The notes below the pieces were generated by a model. The model worked only from the letters and a program-made list of their open reading frames with translations. It was not told the DNA's origin and searched no databases. A program made the position numbers and the translations under genes. A stretch of DNA of 64,000 nucleotides from Jaltomata sinuosa (lineage: Eukaryota > Streptophyta > Magnoliopsida > Solanales > Solanaceae): the NCBI GenBank assembly GCA_003996215.1, contig QJPP01001831.1, positions 62,001 to 126,000 of the forward strand, written 5' to 3'. Shown in pieces: positions 11,879 through 23,611 of the stretch (its first letter is position 1; the number at the start of each line of letters is the position of its first letter).

Positions 11879-12576
11879 CCAGCTGAGTAAGTCAAAATCT
11901 CTTCCATTAGAGCTGAATCTTAAGTTCTAGATTCAATTTGAGCATACAAGTGTTAACTAAGAGAATTAGATTGAAACCCTCTTCTCAATGGAGGTGAAAA
12001 ACTTAGTCTCCAAGCAAAAATCTCTTTAGAATATTAAAGAGTGAGAAAAGTTATTTACAATTATGCCTAAATAAGCCTTTTAAAGTTTTCCAAAACGTCA
12101 CTAAAAATTAGGACAAAAATTCCCTTCAGGTAGTGTGCGGCGCGACGTGCGGTTTGCATGTTGTGATGTGCGTGTTGCACACTGCATTTAGTTGAACCAG
12201 TGACTTCAACTATCTTTGGGAGCTCCGTGCAAAGGGGTGCAGTTCGCACCTTAGAAAGTGCGCATCGCACTACGACCGCACCACTTAACAGACTCTTCAG
12301 GACTTTTGCAGCTTTGTGTGGAGAAGGTGCGGTTCACACCTCGTCTTGTGTGTGTTACACTGCCACCGCATCTCCAGTTAGAATCTTCAGCTTTTCCTAA
12401 CACTTCACACATCACTCCTTTTGAGATTTTTTGGGTCCATTTCCTTGTTTATCATCATCTATCAAAAGTACCTGCATAGACATCAATAAAGGCCATAAGA
12501 ACCTCTAAATCTATTCAAAACATAGCAATAATTTATGGATATACACTCAATAAGTTGGTAGTTTACCGAATTATCA
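11879..12576 (-). repeat. partial 5' LTR of nested Athila-like element
   Basis: Copy of 5120-5822, starting TGATAA on minus at 12576. The last roughly 800 bp of the LTR and the primer site are deleted: LTR sequence stops at 11879 and protease sequence begins. Its palindromic cassette is at 12130-12375 and uses the same words as the 3' LTR with point differences. A TATA-like minus-strand box (ctttaaaagg) is near 12079. Confidence 0.75.
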
Positions 12577-12581
12577 GTGCC
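12577..12581. other. target site duplication GTGCC, right copy
   Basis: Matches 4320-4324 exactly and abuts the LTR end at 12576. Confidence 0.85.
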
Positions 12582-15022
12582 TCAGCCAAAAAATATGATT
12601 CTCAAAGAATTTGGGTAGTACAGTAGCTCAAGAGTTAGTGTGAATTGAGATGTTATGGGTGATAAGTAGCAGAATGATCCCAGAGCTAGGTGTATGAATT
12701 TAGAGGTATAATAACCATAAGATTGGGATACTAATGGATGGAAGTCTGTAGCCATAGTCATCTTAGAGCATATTTGAACTAGGTGAAGAAGATCCCTGAA
12801 TGGTAGAAGGGTAAATGTATATATAGAATAGTATGTTGTGGCACGATGTTCAAACATTCTATAGTCCTATGTGTGACTCATTTAGAATTCTCAGGCTGGT
12901 ATTTATGGAGACAGCTAGGTGTATATTAGATGGTGTTTTTAGAGATGAATTCAGGAGATTACAGATAGACGATGTTGAGTTTCTTAGTATGGTTTTAATT
13001 CAGTTGATTTGGGTGGATTTGAACATAGAGATGTGATGTTAGTAAGTGAATAAGCAAAGGATAGATATCTAGGTGTTAGAATAAATGGTTAGGTGCGCTA
13101 GTAAGAGTATGAGCCCTCTAGCAATAGCCTTAAGGGTAAAAAGAAAGCTAAGAGAGGCCTCAGAAGCAGACCTAACAAGGGTATAGCATCTTCACTTACA
13201 GCCTATCAGGGAGAGTTTAACATCTAGGAGTACAGTGATACCCCAACCTTACAATAGTTAGTTGATTATAGTCTTGTTTGGGGAGAGATCTGCAGACTTA
13301 CAAGGGTGAATCTCAAGCTAAGGGGGAGATAATAGAATGAAGAACCAAGTTGAGTCGTGCAACTCAACTAGTATAGAATTCTAGTAAGAGCTATGATGGT
13401 ATGTCGATCCATTCTTATTCCAGTGGATTTCCTAGTACCTTAGTCAAGATGACACTATAAGCAGACGTATTTATGTCATACTCGTGGCTAAGTTTATATA
13501 CTTTGTGTAGATTCATGTCTATGCTCATTTACTTAAACAGACAAAAAACTTCTCCAAACAACGATTCTAGTCTTACTCTACAATTCTATGAATCCCATCA
13601 TTATGCCATGAGACTCATTATTTATGTAAATTCATGCCTCATAGTATGCTCAGTTCTATGTACTCAGTCTAGTCTTCAAGATATGCCTTGATGGCTAATG
13701 ACACCATGTTACGCCATGTATATGCTTAGACCAGATTTCTTGAACAGTTCATGCTTATGATTTTCTTACTCTAACCATGCTTTATATGTCCAGTCCAGGA
13801 GGTGAAACACTCAGGACTTTGCACTTAACTTCTCAGACCTTATTGTGAGTGGCTAGATCACGCTAAGTGTAAGTCAAGACTGATCAGTATTATTTCATGC
13901 GTGATGCTCATGCTCCCACTTTAATCCTTCCGTGATATTGGCCTATGTTGTCATAGGTGTTAGTTCAGGGAGCTAAGTAGTAGCGTAGATGGTAAGTAGT
14001 AGATTTTTCCCTTTTGGTGTACTGGTTCCACCTTAGCTTATAGGTGTGGATGAGTTGCTAGGTAAGGATCATTCATGTGTAATAGTTAGATGAGGAATTT
14101 TGGTATGTCTCTTTGTAGAAGTTCTTAAAGTTGCAGCTTCTAGATATGCTAGGGAAGAGGATAAAAGTCTCAGATAGTGTCAGCTGTAAAGAAATCATGA
14201 GATGATCATAATAATAGGCTTGAATGTCATGATGAAATATATGTGGGCCTTTGTTTTGCACGACTAGTGACCCATTGATCAAGAGCTCAAGGTTAGTTGA
14301 TTTTCGTGATAAGAAGGAATATCATTCTTGGGAGATAACTCTAGATGCAAGAGATTCAGTCGAGATAGGCTTGAACATGATGAAAGAAGGTGGTTAGACT
14401 CAGACCTCAGCATCTATATATGCACATGTGAGAATTTTAGTTTAGTGTAGTTAAAAAGGTGTTCCTTAGCTTAAGGGTGGTCAACTGCATTGTTTAAGGC
14501 AGAAATAGTCTTGTTCTTACTCTGTGCCCAGGGTGTTCATACCTTATGTCTAGTAGCTTCAGCTAGAGAGATAGTAGGCCCCTCATATCTGATCATTTCA
14601 GCCCTGCCGATAATCATTCCTAAGGCCAGAAGGTCCTACATTCAGTTTAGTCCATGGTAGTAAGTTCAGTTTAGAAGAGGATAGTTTTCTCGTATAGCAA
14701 CTCCTCTCAGTTGTTTGTTCCTTTCACTTAATCGGGAATTCTAAGAAGGCATTTGTTCTCAATAAGTTTTAGCTGAGTCTCTACTCTCAATACAAACCAG
14801 TTATCACATTGGTATTCAGTTTCATATTCCATTAGTGTTCTTATGCTCTCAGTGTGCATACAAGTCTCACGAGTCAATCTCAGTCCATATTTCAGTCAGA
14901 AATAAGTTACCATGTCAGTATTCCAACTTTTAGAACTCAGTCGGTGGAATTCTAGCCCTTTCCCCTTAACCCTAGCCTAGTTAGTCTTAATTCGAGGATG
15001 AATGATCCCAAGTGGGAGATAT
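12582..15022 (+). pseudogene. element B internal remnant, right of nested insertion
   Basis: About 2.4 kb of heavily decayed plus-strand sequence between the nested element and the 3' LTR. I find no reverse transcriptase, RNase H or integrase motif. The 67-residue frame at 12833-13036 (with RDEFRRLQ) and the basic, Lys-rich stretch near 13120-13180 loosely suggest gypsy gag but are not convincing. With the nested insertion removed, the internal region would be only about 2.9 kb, much shorter than an autonomous Tekay element. Element B therefore looks like a non-autonomous derivative. The last bases before the LTR, agtgggagat at 15011-15020, are the polypurine tract. Confidence 0.5.
15011..15020 (+). 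other. polypurine tract of element B
   Basis: agtgggagat two bases before the 3' LTR start tgtaacac at 15023. Confidence 0.65.
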
Positions 15023-15359
15023 TGTAACACCCTAAAAATTCTAAGATAAGACCCAAACCGCTTTTCATAGGAGTCATGGTCAGTTCCCTAGTGTGGGCAG
15101 AGTTTTGAATGCGAATCATATACATAAGAAACTCCTATCAACAAGTTAAGTTGAAAGCACCTCAACCAAAGAAGCTTTCATGTAAGACTAAACTAGGGTC
15201 AACTTCAAATGATCATAACTCCTAGAATATGAAGAGTTAGGTGGCCTAGTACTAACCAAATTAATGGCCTTTGAGTCTTCTTTCCAACGCTACTAACCGC
15301 GTATTAATCCGAGTTTGGAATAAAAAGTTATGAGTATTTTACTGTAGCACTGTCAGTTT

Positions 15360-15570
15360 CTACGAACGGGATGACGAATTGTAGAATAGAACCACGACCC
15401 GTAATGGACAGGAAAATGGACCGTTATTATGAAAAATGGTCCGTTCCTTGGGGCGTTATCAAAACTAGAGAGTAGTCAAAATTATAAAGTTACAACAGCC
15501 ATGGAAATGGTCCATTATTGGCCAAAACGGATCATTTGGCGACCGTTTGTCAGACACGTCTTTCCTTTCC
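15360..15570. other. word cassette GGTCCGTT/AACGG in LTR B
   Basis: Patch with ggaccgttatt (about 15418), ggtccgttcc (about 15437), ggtccatt (about 15508), aaaacggatcatt (about 15525) and cgaccgtttg (about 15540), arranged as inverted ggacc...ggtcc words. It ends 30 bp before the TATA box. Confidence 0.6.
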
Positions 15571-15600
15571 TGAAACCATCCGGATTTAATTTGAAATTGG

Positions 15601-15610
15601 CTATAAATAG
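15601..15610 (+). promoter_or_regulatory. TATA box of LTR B
   Basis: ctataaatag in an LTR at the expected place near the U3/R boundary. The 5' LTR copy has lost it through truncation. Confidence 0.65.
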
Positions 15611-17524
15611 GACCCCTAGGGTATTTTCATAGACACTTCAATATTTTTAGCAATTTTTTTAAAACAAGTTAGTTTTCTCTCAAGTTAGTTTCAAGAAGAA
15701 AAAAGAAGAGCGTTCTTCTCCAAGTTCAACATAGGGCTTCCTTATCCAAAGCTTCAGAACTCCTTCATTAGTTCAAGAATCCTATTCTACCAGGTATGTG
15801 GGTTTTAAGTAAGGGTTTAGTTCACCCTTATACCCAAAAGCTCAGACTTTGCATTGAAATTAATGGTTTTAGAAACTAAGCTTCTTACTCAATCATGCTA
15901 AATTTTACAGAATTCAGTCCTAATGATTTATGCATGATTTATATCCTATTTTAGAATATTTTCACCATATTTTCAATGAGTTGCATGATCTCTTACAAGA
16001 ACTTTAAGAAATCAAGAATTTAGCCTGAAATTGTAGTATTTCCATTAGAATCGGACATCTTCAGAATTTGACCTAGATTACTAGCATTCAGTTTTAAGCA
16101 TGAAATTAGCCAGTTTTCAGTATACACATTTTCTTCAAAACTTCTCATGATTTAGCAGGCTTTTCCCTACCTTCAGTATGTTTTACAAGAATATATTTTA
16201 AATATGGATTTTCAAGATATACCATCAATGATGATGAACTTAGTGGGTATCGTGATTAGCATAATATCCAGATATGCCATCAATGATTACGAACTCAGTA
16301 AGCTTCATGATTAGTATGACATCTGGATATGTCCACCTGCTTTATGAATAGGTTTCAGTTATACTGTGTTTCAGAAATCATTCAGTTTAGTTAAGTTTTG
16401 ATACAGCATTCCAGAACTCCAATTTTAAAATAGCTATTAAAATTTAGTTTGGGAGTAGTACTTAGCACCGAGTTGGACTAGGGTTCATTGTACCCTAAAG
16501 TCCCAGAACTACGTGCCACCATAGGTTTTTAGCCCCTCAGTTGGGCCTCAGAACTAGTGATCACGCCAGTCATGCCTTTATACCCTGTCAAGGTATATTG
16601 GGTCTTGTCGATGGGGCGTATACATTGGACTCCACATTTTGCTCATGTTGTTTATGTCGATTAACAGGCTCTCCCACAGATTTAGTTTAAGTAAATAGTA
16701 CATGACCCTTAGTCCAGTTCAGTTACATATTTATAATGCTTCTTTCTTTAGATAAGCTTTCTTATTCATCATATTTAGTCTTTATGATTGGGTCATAGTA
16801 CTACAGTCCAGTTCCTTGCACTCAGTTTGCATTTAGCATAGTATATCAATATTTTCAGCATGCTCAGCTTATCTTACAATTTATATATCTCGCAGTTACA
16901 ACTCAGAAACAAGTTTTATATCCTCCTTAGTAAAAGAACTTATATTTTACAGTGTTGAATTATGCAATCTCAGATGTTTATACTTAGTCCAGTTTTCAGC
17001 CACACTTTCAGTATATATGTTTTCTGATGATATAAAGTTAGAGTATATCTCATATTATTCAAAGTACTGATTGCATACTTTTGATTATGCATGTTTTACT
17101 GCTAGCTTTTAGGATCATTGTCAGACTGATCACAACTTCTAGTCAGCACAGAACGAGTTCTCCTTTTTCAAAAACTTCATTCAGTTAGTAGTTATAGTGG
17201 TTATTTCAGTTGTTATACATTGATTAAAGATAGTTAGAGGTCATGTCCCGGCTAACTGTAGTTCAATGTTAGTAGAGGCTTCATAGACACTCAGTTAGCC
17301 AGTTGTATCATTTTTCAAATGAGTTGTATTTTAGTTTATAAAACTCTAGTTTATTACAGTTCTCTTCAAGAGCTTAGCATATGTTTCAGTTTCGCATAAT
17401 ATTTTTTTAGTTATCTGTTTCTATTTAGTTGCTCCAGAATTATGCCAGTAAGAAGGGTTAGCTTGGGATCACTTGTGGTCTCAAGTTCCGTATTACGTCT
17501 GGGGTGTTGGCTCGGGGCGTGACA

Positions 17525-18585
17525 ATAGGTCTATCATTTGGATATTGATTTATTTATGTTTACTTGATAGATTAAATAATTTTTTACTTTTTGAGATATA
17601 AGGTAAATATTATGCAAGAAGAGCCTGCTATCCTAGATAGTATCGATGATGTTGACCAACCGAATTATGACATATTATCAAGGAGTGATAATGATGATGT
17701 GCCTAATCTGAAGGCATCAGGAAATAAAGTTCTATTATCAGCATTTGAAAGTGATGATGATTTTATGATGCCCGATACATCACAAAGAACCATGTTATAA
17801 AGTCTATTTCATCAAGAAGAAGTGATTCTACAAACGCCACTTCAATAGTCAGTACCAATATCACCAACAGTCCCTAGGCCTCAATATCATTCTTATGTAA
17901 TTCCATATCTTGATCATCTTACAAATGAACCAGATGTGTTTGGCTATATGCGTGAGGATAATAAGTTTTGGCAAAATATGTGTCGTAAATCACAAGATTT
18001 TCAAAATGGTTAGTTTTATCTTTCTACTAACATACTTTTCAACTCCAAAATATATTGCAAAGGGAAGTAAAATTTTGAAACTATAAAGAAGCGAGTGAGT
18101 TCTCAGTTTTTCAGTCAACAAAAACTGTGTGGCTAGTGAATGCAAACGTGCATATCAAGGTTATCAATAGATGCTCTATGGTAGAAAGTCACCACATGAT
18201 AATATGTGCTCACACTTGTAATATGGGTACATAACATCAAGGACATTTCAATTTGGTTATCAACATGATTTCCTCTATTCTAGTTTCAGATATTGAAAAG
18301 ACGCAAGGTACTATTTTCTCTCGAGATCATTCAAATTTATAAATCAATATGTTGTTCGCTTTGATAATTATTAAGGTTAAAAATTTACAGATTTTCTATC
18401 AAAGATTGTCAAACAGCTGTTCATAAAGCGTATAACAAAATACTAAATAGTAGAAAGGCCTATCTTGGATGAAAGCGTTCTTTCTAAATTGTCTAAGAAA
18501 ATTGGGAGGCCTCATTCTGCTTGTTTCCAAACTATATGGCTGCTATGCAACAATTCAATTAAGGCATAATTGTTTAATGCAAATT
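17525..18585 (+). pseudogene. Mutator-like transposase (MULE) remnant
   Basis: N-terminal and middle fragment of a Mutator-like transposase, the cut-and-paste enzyme of MULE DNA transposons. An acidic N-terminal frame runs from 17591 to 17800. After it, with stops and frame changes, come an IPYLDH...DPDVFGYMRED-like segment (about 17905-17960), a region like the MuDR N-terminal domain (CKRAYQGYQ*MLYGRKS, about 18130-18190) and a NWEASF...NYMAAMQQFN segment (about 18495-18560). The last recalls the WEESF-LPKYL-ALQ-NPGTVV block of plant MULEs. The catalytic DDE part is absent because an LTR starts at 18586. No terminal inverted repeat is visible. Assignment is by motif memory. Confidence 0.5.
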
Positions 18586-20438
18586 TATCACGACCCAAAT
18601 TATGATAGGTCGCGCGAGCACCTACTCGAGTCTAACTCGATAGGAGAGACCCTCACTACCCAACCATGATTACTCATAAGTTTTTTAACAGCTACTATTC
18701 TAATATTCAATGAAACTCATAATCATAAATTTAATAAAAGTGGAAAATATACAATTGTTTGAAAAATGACAAAGTACAACCTTTATCAAGATCTGATCTA
18801 GATATACACAAGAGCTTCTAATAAAAATAATGACAAAAGAAATACGATACAACTTTCGTCTAGGGAGTAGAGAGCATAGAAGTTAATGGTAGAGATTCAT
18901 CACTCCAAGCAAGGTAACTTCAGTCAACCTGTCACATACCTATGCCCAAAAAGGGAGTAGCAAGAGTAGTATCAGTACACCACATGTACTAGTAGGTATT
19001 ATAAGCCGACTAAGATTAGATCATGCAATGCACATATAGAAATGAATGCGCAACATATAATCTCAATAATATAACATAACATGAACTGCAATTCAAGTAC
19101 ATATTTGACACCACTCTTATACTTACTCCACTACAACCCACAAGATGGGATTTAACCTTCTAAATTTTGACTTAACCTTAGTAGTGTTTCTAGACCTTTT
19201 ATTTTAATCACAAGGTGTCCAAGGGCACGCGTTCTCTCCCAAGCTAACATGTAGCATTTTTCATTCATTAGTTATAAATCGATTACCATAAGCCATAGAT
19301 TCTTACTCACATCCCAAGTTCACCCAAAAATTATCATGGTCAGACAAACAACCTAATTTAAAGACAGATCCAGTATCAAAAATCAAGGATATAACAATCA
19401 CCAACAACATGTCAGGTATAATAGTCAACAATGAATCACGTTAAGTCAAACAAATAATATCTACAATAAATCATATAAGTCACAGAATGTTATCATAACA
19501 ATTCAAGTACTCGCACTCATAACAACTATATCTCACAGGGATCTAAGTTCACCTCAGTTTCACAATTGTAACTCAGTTCCTTTGTTTCATCTCAACATGC
19601 CTTTCAAACTCACAGTATCAGACAATAATATAAAAGTAGATCTAAGTGTGTGTACATATGCTAAAGGGACTTATTTCCTCTAAACTAGCCATGACATAAA
19701 GGGGACGCACTAAGTTCCATGTATTATACCAGCTCGTGGTACTCAATCCATAATAATAAAGTCAATGTCAGTATCCATACGAGCTTGTGATTCCCGCTCC
19801 ACAATAACAAAGTCAGTATCAAATTCGTACTGGCTCTTGGTACCCGATCTCCTCAACCAATATGAACCTATGGTTCCAAGTCTCTATGTCTCAAAATATA
19901 ACACAGTGCACTAATCACATGTACACTTATTATTACAAGTTTTTTAATCATTTTCAAGATACATAGATTATTCATTCAAGAGTTAACATGATCACAATCA
20001 TCAATTCAAATATGTCTGAAGACCAATCAAAAGTTATTCAGTTTTAAAATGTACAAGCACTAAATCAAGTCTCAACTCTAATTAAATTTATAATCATCTC
20101 ATATTGATTAAATATCAATGCTACCCTAACAAGAACCATTTTAACTTTTGTTATTAGGTGAGAAGGTCCCTCATTCATATAGTTTTTGTATATCCTGATC
20201 ACCACAACATCAGTCATCTATCAACAATCTATTCAAATCCCAGAAACAAGAAATGCTTAGTTTGTTTACCTCTAGTTATAATCATATTTAGACGTTAATC
20301 CTATTATCCTCTGAGTTTAAATCATATTAGGAGGACACTCTACACCACTATTCAAGAACATGAAATATTACATATCAGTTGATCACACTAACAAAAATTT
20401 ACGCATGGAAGGTCTATCATTTCATAATCATCTTTCTA
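18586..20438 (-). repeat. Tekay-type LTR fragment, minus strand
   Basis: The left edge tatcacgaccc is the reverse complement of the gggtcgtgata/gacA-type LTR end. No gctctgatacca primer site lies next to it, so it is a 3' LTR or solo LTR. Reverse-complemented, it shows the hairpin tgtact/agtaca (18974-18990), which sits at the equivalent place in LTR A (24171-24189), and a three-unit array near 19720-19860 built on gggtaccacgag / agctggtac-like words. The right edge at about 20438 is approximate. Confidence 0.55.
18974..18990 (-). other. conserved U5/R hairpin
   Basis: agtaca-ccaca-tgtact: 6 bp arms and 5 nt loop. Equivalent position to the hairpins at 24171-24189, 39565-39587 and 35925-35945. 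Confidence 0.5.
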
Positions 20439-22367
20439 GATAATGACCCTTTTGGTCATTCCCATGTTTTTGCTTTCTTTGTACTACTAGAGTATTTCTG
20501 TAGCAACTTCAAGTCATTTATGATTTTCTAGGACTGGTGGTTCGATGCTATAGCCATTTATTCAGTTGTTATGATCATTTATCAGTTTTAGAGCTTTAAC
20601 TTAGGAAATCATTGACTTTGTTCAACATTCTTAGCAAGCGTACTTGGAATTTAATTCTATACTTGGAATTTAATTCTAACAGTTTCGTTAGTTCTAGAGC
20701 ATGTACTTTGGTCTAATTAGACCCTTGGTCAGGGTCTGGGAGCTTTTGGTTTATATTTATTGAGCTTTCTGTGTTTTCTAGCCAATTAGACTTGGAAGTT
20801 TGACTTTGGTCAATATTTGGAGAAGATGGCCTCGAATGAAAATTCTGCCAGCAAAGTTAGCTCCAGAATGTTGACTTTGGGCTAGAACGACCTTTGGTTT
20901 GGGTCCCAAGGCTACTAGACTCATTTTGGCCTTTAGGTTTCATTTTGGTTAAGGTTGGATAGTTGGGCGTGGGACCCATTTTTCTCCAAAACAACTTTTG
21001 TTGGGAGTTTTGTTAATTCCACTGACTCTAGAATGCTATTTTTAATTGAGTAGCATAGTTTGTTTTCTTTTGCAGGACCCCAGATGCTTTATCGAGGGTC
21101 CATCCGAGATCTTTTTGTGGGTGTGCTTACAGCTGGTTGCTGCTGTATTTTGGCATGGTGCAACGGCGGGTGCCTTGGCTGCACCTATGCTACCATACCT
21201 GTGCCCTAGGTGCTGCACCTATGGTGCTTGGCATCTTGGGCAAAAGGAACTCCTGCACCTCATCACCCGCTTTTGTGATGGCGCCCCTGAGGCGCCTGCG
21301 CCTAAGCGGCTGGCAGCCTATTTAAATGTCTCCTTCTCCATTTCATTTCCAACAACTCCCAAACATTTTTCTCCATTCTTATTGAGCTCCAAAGCTCCAA
21401 ATTCAGCTGTGCTCCATTCCAAAGCTTGGTGGTGGATAAATTCTGGCCCGTGATCATTTCTTAACTTCTAATTGGTAAGTTTTCTTGTCTATATTCCATG
21501 AATTCCTCATTTTGATTTCTAAGTTATTCTTGAATTATGGGGACTATTTTGAGCCCTTTTGATGATCAAATTCCTCTCAACTTTTGAGCATGCGCTCCTG
21601 GCAATATTGAGAGAATTTGTAGTATTTTTGTTTTAAGTTTTGGGTTACGAGACCCACGAGTCCTCTTTTGACCCAGATTTTAACCCGGCTAAACTTTTAG
21701 AAAAATAGGTATCATTAGCTTTGTTTTAATGAGTAGATTACATTCTTGATAGTGTGTTAGCTGTTTGGAGCTTCTCGGAGCAGTTCGGGCTCGGGGTTTG
21801 GCTTCCCAACAGTTTGTCATTAGACGCCAGGTAGTTTATGGATTTCCTATCATAGACTTTGCGTATATAGGCTATAATTATACTATTTAGAATATTTGTG
21901 TTTGGTTTACTAGGTTGGCACCCCAAACCTTGCCCACTTTCTTTCTGTTCATCTTATTTCATACGTTTGTTTTAGTATTCGAATTGGTTTTGTAGTATCA
22001 CCCCTTGTGGCCCTATGTGGCCTTGTATTTGCCTTTGGACCATAGATGGTGGGTTAATTGGGAAAGGTACCTGAGTCTTGGACATCAATTTACAATTTAT
22101 AAGCTGGCTATCTGTGCTGTAGAACAGATCGAGCCTGTGCAGAGCTAGTAGGTTGATTGTGAGCCATTGGGTTATTGATTATTTGTGATCATATCATCAT
22201 TATCATGAAAAAGGTTTTATGCATTGATTTTATTACTACTATGGATGTGGGCTAAGTTATCACCAGTTTTCTAACTTTGCATGACTCCGGGGGCCTATTT
22301 TTCGTATAAATGACTAAAAGTGGGGTTTAACAGGGTTTTATGGATTGTATTAGAGTAAAAGATATTT
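20439..22367 (+). repeat. family C LTR, copy 1, 3'-truncated by element A
   Basis: Homologous to 33768-36403 and 61186-62058 (shared phrases: cttaacttaggaaat-attgactt, gagggtccatcc, ttgagtagcatag). Begins near the inverted repeat aatgacc/ggtcatt. Element A is inserted at 22368, so the end is not seen. It carries its own cassette at 21130-21315, followed at once by a TATA-like ctatttaaatg (21318-21328). The 135-residue frame 21046-21453 runs across this cassette and is not a gene. Confidence 0.6.
21130..21315. other. word cassette GGTGC/GCACC and GGCGCC
   Basis: Contains a perfect 15 bp inverted repeat with 7 bp arms (taggtgc/gcaccta) and 1 bp spacer at 21207-21221, paired ggcgcc at 21280-21285 and 21291-21296, and many ggtgc/gcacc half-words. 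Both flanks are homologous to the other two family C LTRs, but those have different words here. Confidence 0.75.
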
Positions 22368-22739
22368 TGTAACAACCGGATCCATTTTTACAGGTAGTCC
22401 AATCGTGCCAAGTTTTAGAGTTAGAAAACTCTGGGTTTGTTAGTTTGAAATTCTTGGCTAGGCTAGCCTCGATCGGGTTTGGAGCAAGGTGGAGTCTAGG
22501 GAAATCCAGGTAAGGATTGGGTTGTATGTCTTGTGGTGATTTAGTTTTCCTCGTAGCTAACACATAAAGGAGTCCGGGGGACTTTTCGGAATTGAATTCG
22601 GGTAAGTAGAACTCCCGGAATTGAGGTTGACGTGAAGGGATTATTCTAGGATGTCAAGAAAATAGGTGTGTTGTAAAATGGAATAGTTTTGGAGGTTTTA
22701 CGACTTTATGTCTTGTGTCAACTTCCATATAGGTTGACA

Positions 22740-22870
22740 CTCCACCACAGCGACCTCCACTGTAGCGAAGAAATTACCGATATAGCGAAAGTCAACGTCG
22801 GTCATCCTCCGCCATAGTGGACGACTCCGCTATGGCGGTACCGCTATAGCGAAGAAGATTTCTATAGTGG
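22740..22870. other. word cassette CCGCTATAGCGG
   Basis: Repeats of cgctatagcg/ccgctatggcgg variants (for example 22826-22855). The same cassette in the 3' LTR is at about 30175-30290 with point changes. The same word occurs in two other LTR fragments at 38120-38150 and 40660-40760, including a perfect 16 bp palindrome at 40684-40699. Confidence 0.7.
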
Positions 22871-23611
22871 TGCATGATGGGATTCAATGCAGAAACTTCC
22901 CCAAAATAGTTCAATCTTCCTTGAAACGTTTTGGGAGAAGAAGGGGACAATTTTGGGCAATTTCTACTGGTTTTCCACTATTTTTTGTCCTAAAGGTAAG
23001 GATTCTACTCCCCAAACTTTGTATTACTTTTCCTACATGGTAGAATTGCTAGGAGGGAACTTGGGGAAAGGTTGGAATAACTTAAGGATGGTAGAATCCA
23101 AGGAAGAAGGGGGATTCTAGACATGAAAGTTCTTGGGTATTGTTAAAAGTAAGGTATTATGATCTTTTGTTGTTAAATTCTCTATTTTTACCCGTGAAAA
23201 TGATTGAACTAGGGAAATTAATGGCGGGATGCCCGGGAGAAAGGGTAGGATAATCATGGGTGGCCTGGGGGTCTGGTATTTGTTGTCATTCGGGTAATGT
23301 GCAGGCCTTGTTTGTTAGTTTGAGTACTTGTATATTGTTTTAGACCAAGAACAAGAAAGGAATCTGGAACATGGGAAAGCTCGGGTTGAGTAGAGCTTGG
23401 ATTATTTCGAGGTAGGTGATGGCTTACGATTCCTGTGAATGTTGTATATTTTGTACTCTTATCTAAGTGTTTGTATGAATTGCATGGCTTAGAGGAATTG
23501 TGTAGAATGTCTAAGGTTCCTATTTTACAGTCTGTGAATTAAATGGTGTGTTGCTTATTGGTTTACAAGTTGTTTGTTCATTATTTGACTGTGGATTGTT
23601 GACATTCAGTT

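Larger units (their letters stand above)
4325..12576 (-). mobile_element. Athila-like element, minus strand, nested in element B
   Basis: Minus-strand element of 8,252 bp bounded by TG...CA-type ends and a perfect 5 bp duplication GTGCC. Reading on minus: partial 5' LTR (12576-11879), a fragment of Athila-type protease (11874-11491), the GGCAACCC motif (about 11340), non-coding sequence with palindromic cassettes, a plant-transposon-protein pseudogene (about 9601-7872), a long 3' non-coding tract, and the 3' LTR (5822-4325). Primer site, gag, reverse transcriptase, RNase H and integrase are all absent. It is therefore a non-autonomous or internally deleted copy. Because the deletion lies inside an element with intact target duplication, it happened before or after integration without disturbing the ends. 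Confidence 0.8.
15023..17524 (+). repeat. element B 3' LTR (2,502 bp)
   Basis: Begins tgtaacaccc and ends gcgtgaca. The proximal part matches the LTR at 62059 (for example 15285-15350 against 62350-62430, with the shared phrase aa-gttatg-gtatttta). A TATA box (ctataaatag) is at 15601-15610, directly downstream of the cassette 15360-15570. The distal part is nearly identical to the truncated 5' LTR at 1925-3874. Confidence 0.85.

Noticed and set aside
21046..21453. 135-residue plus-strand frame with Ala/Leu-rich sequence
   Set aside because: Lies over the family C LTR cassette; homologous LTRs do not keep the frame.
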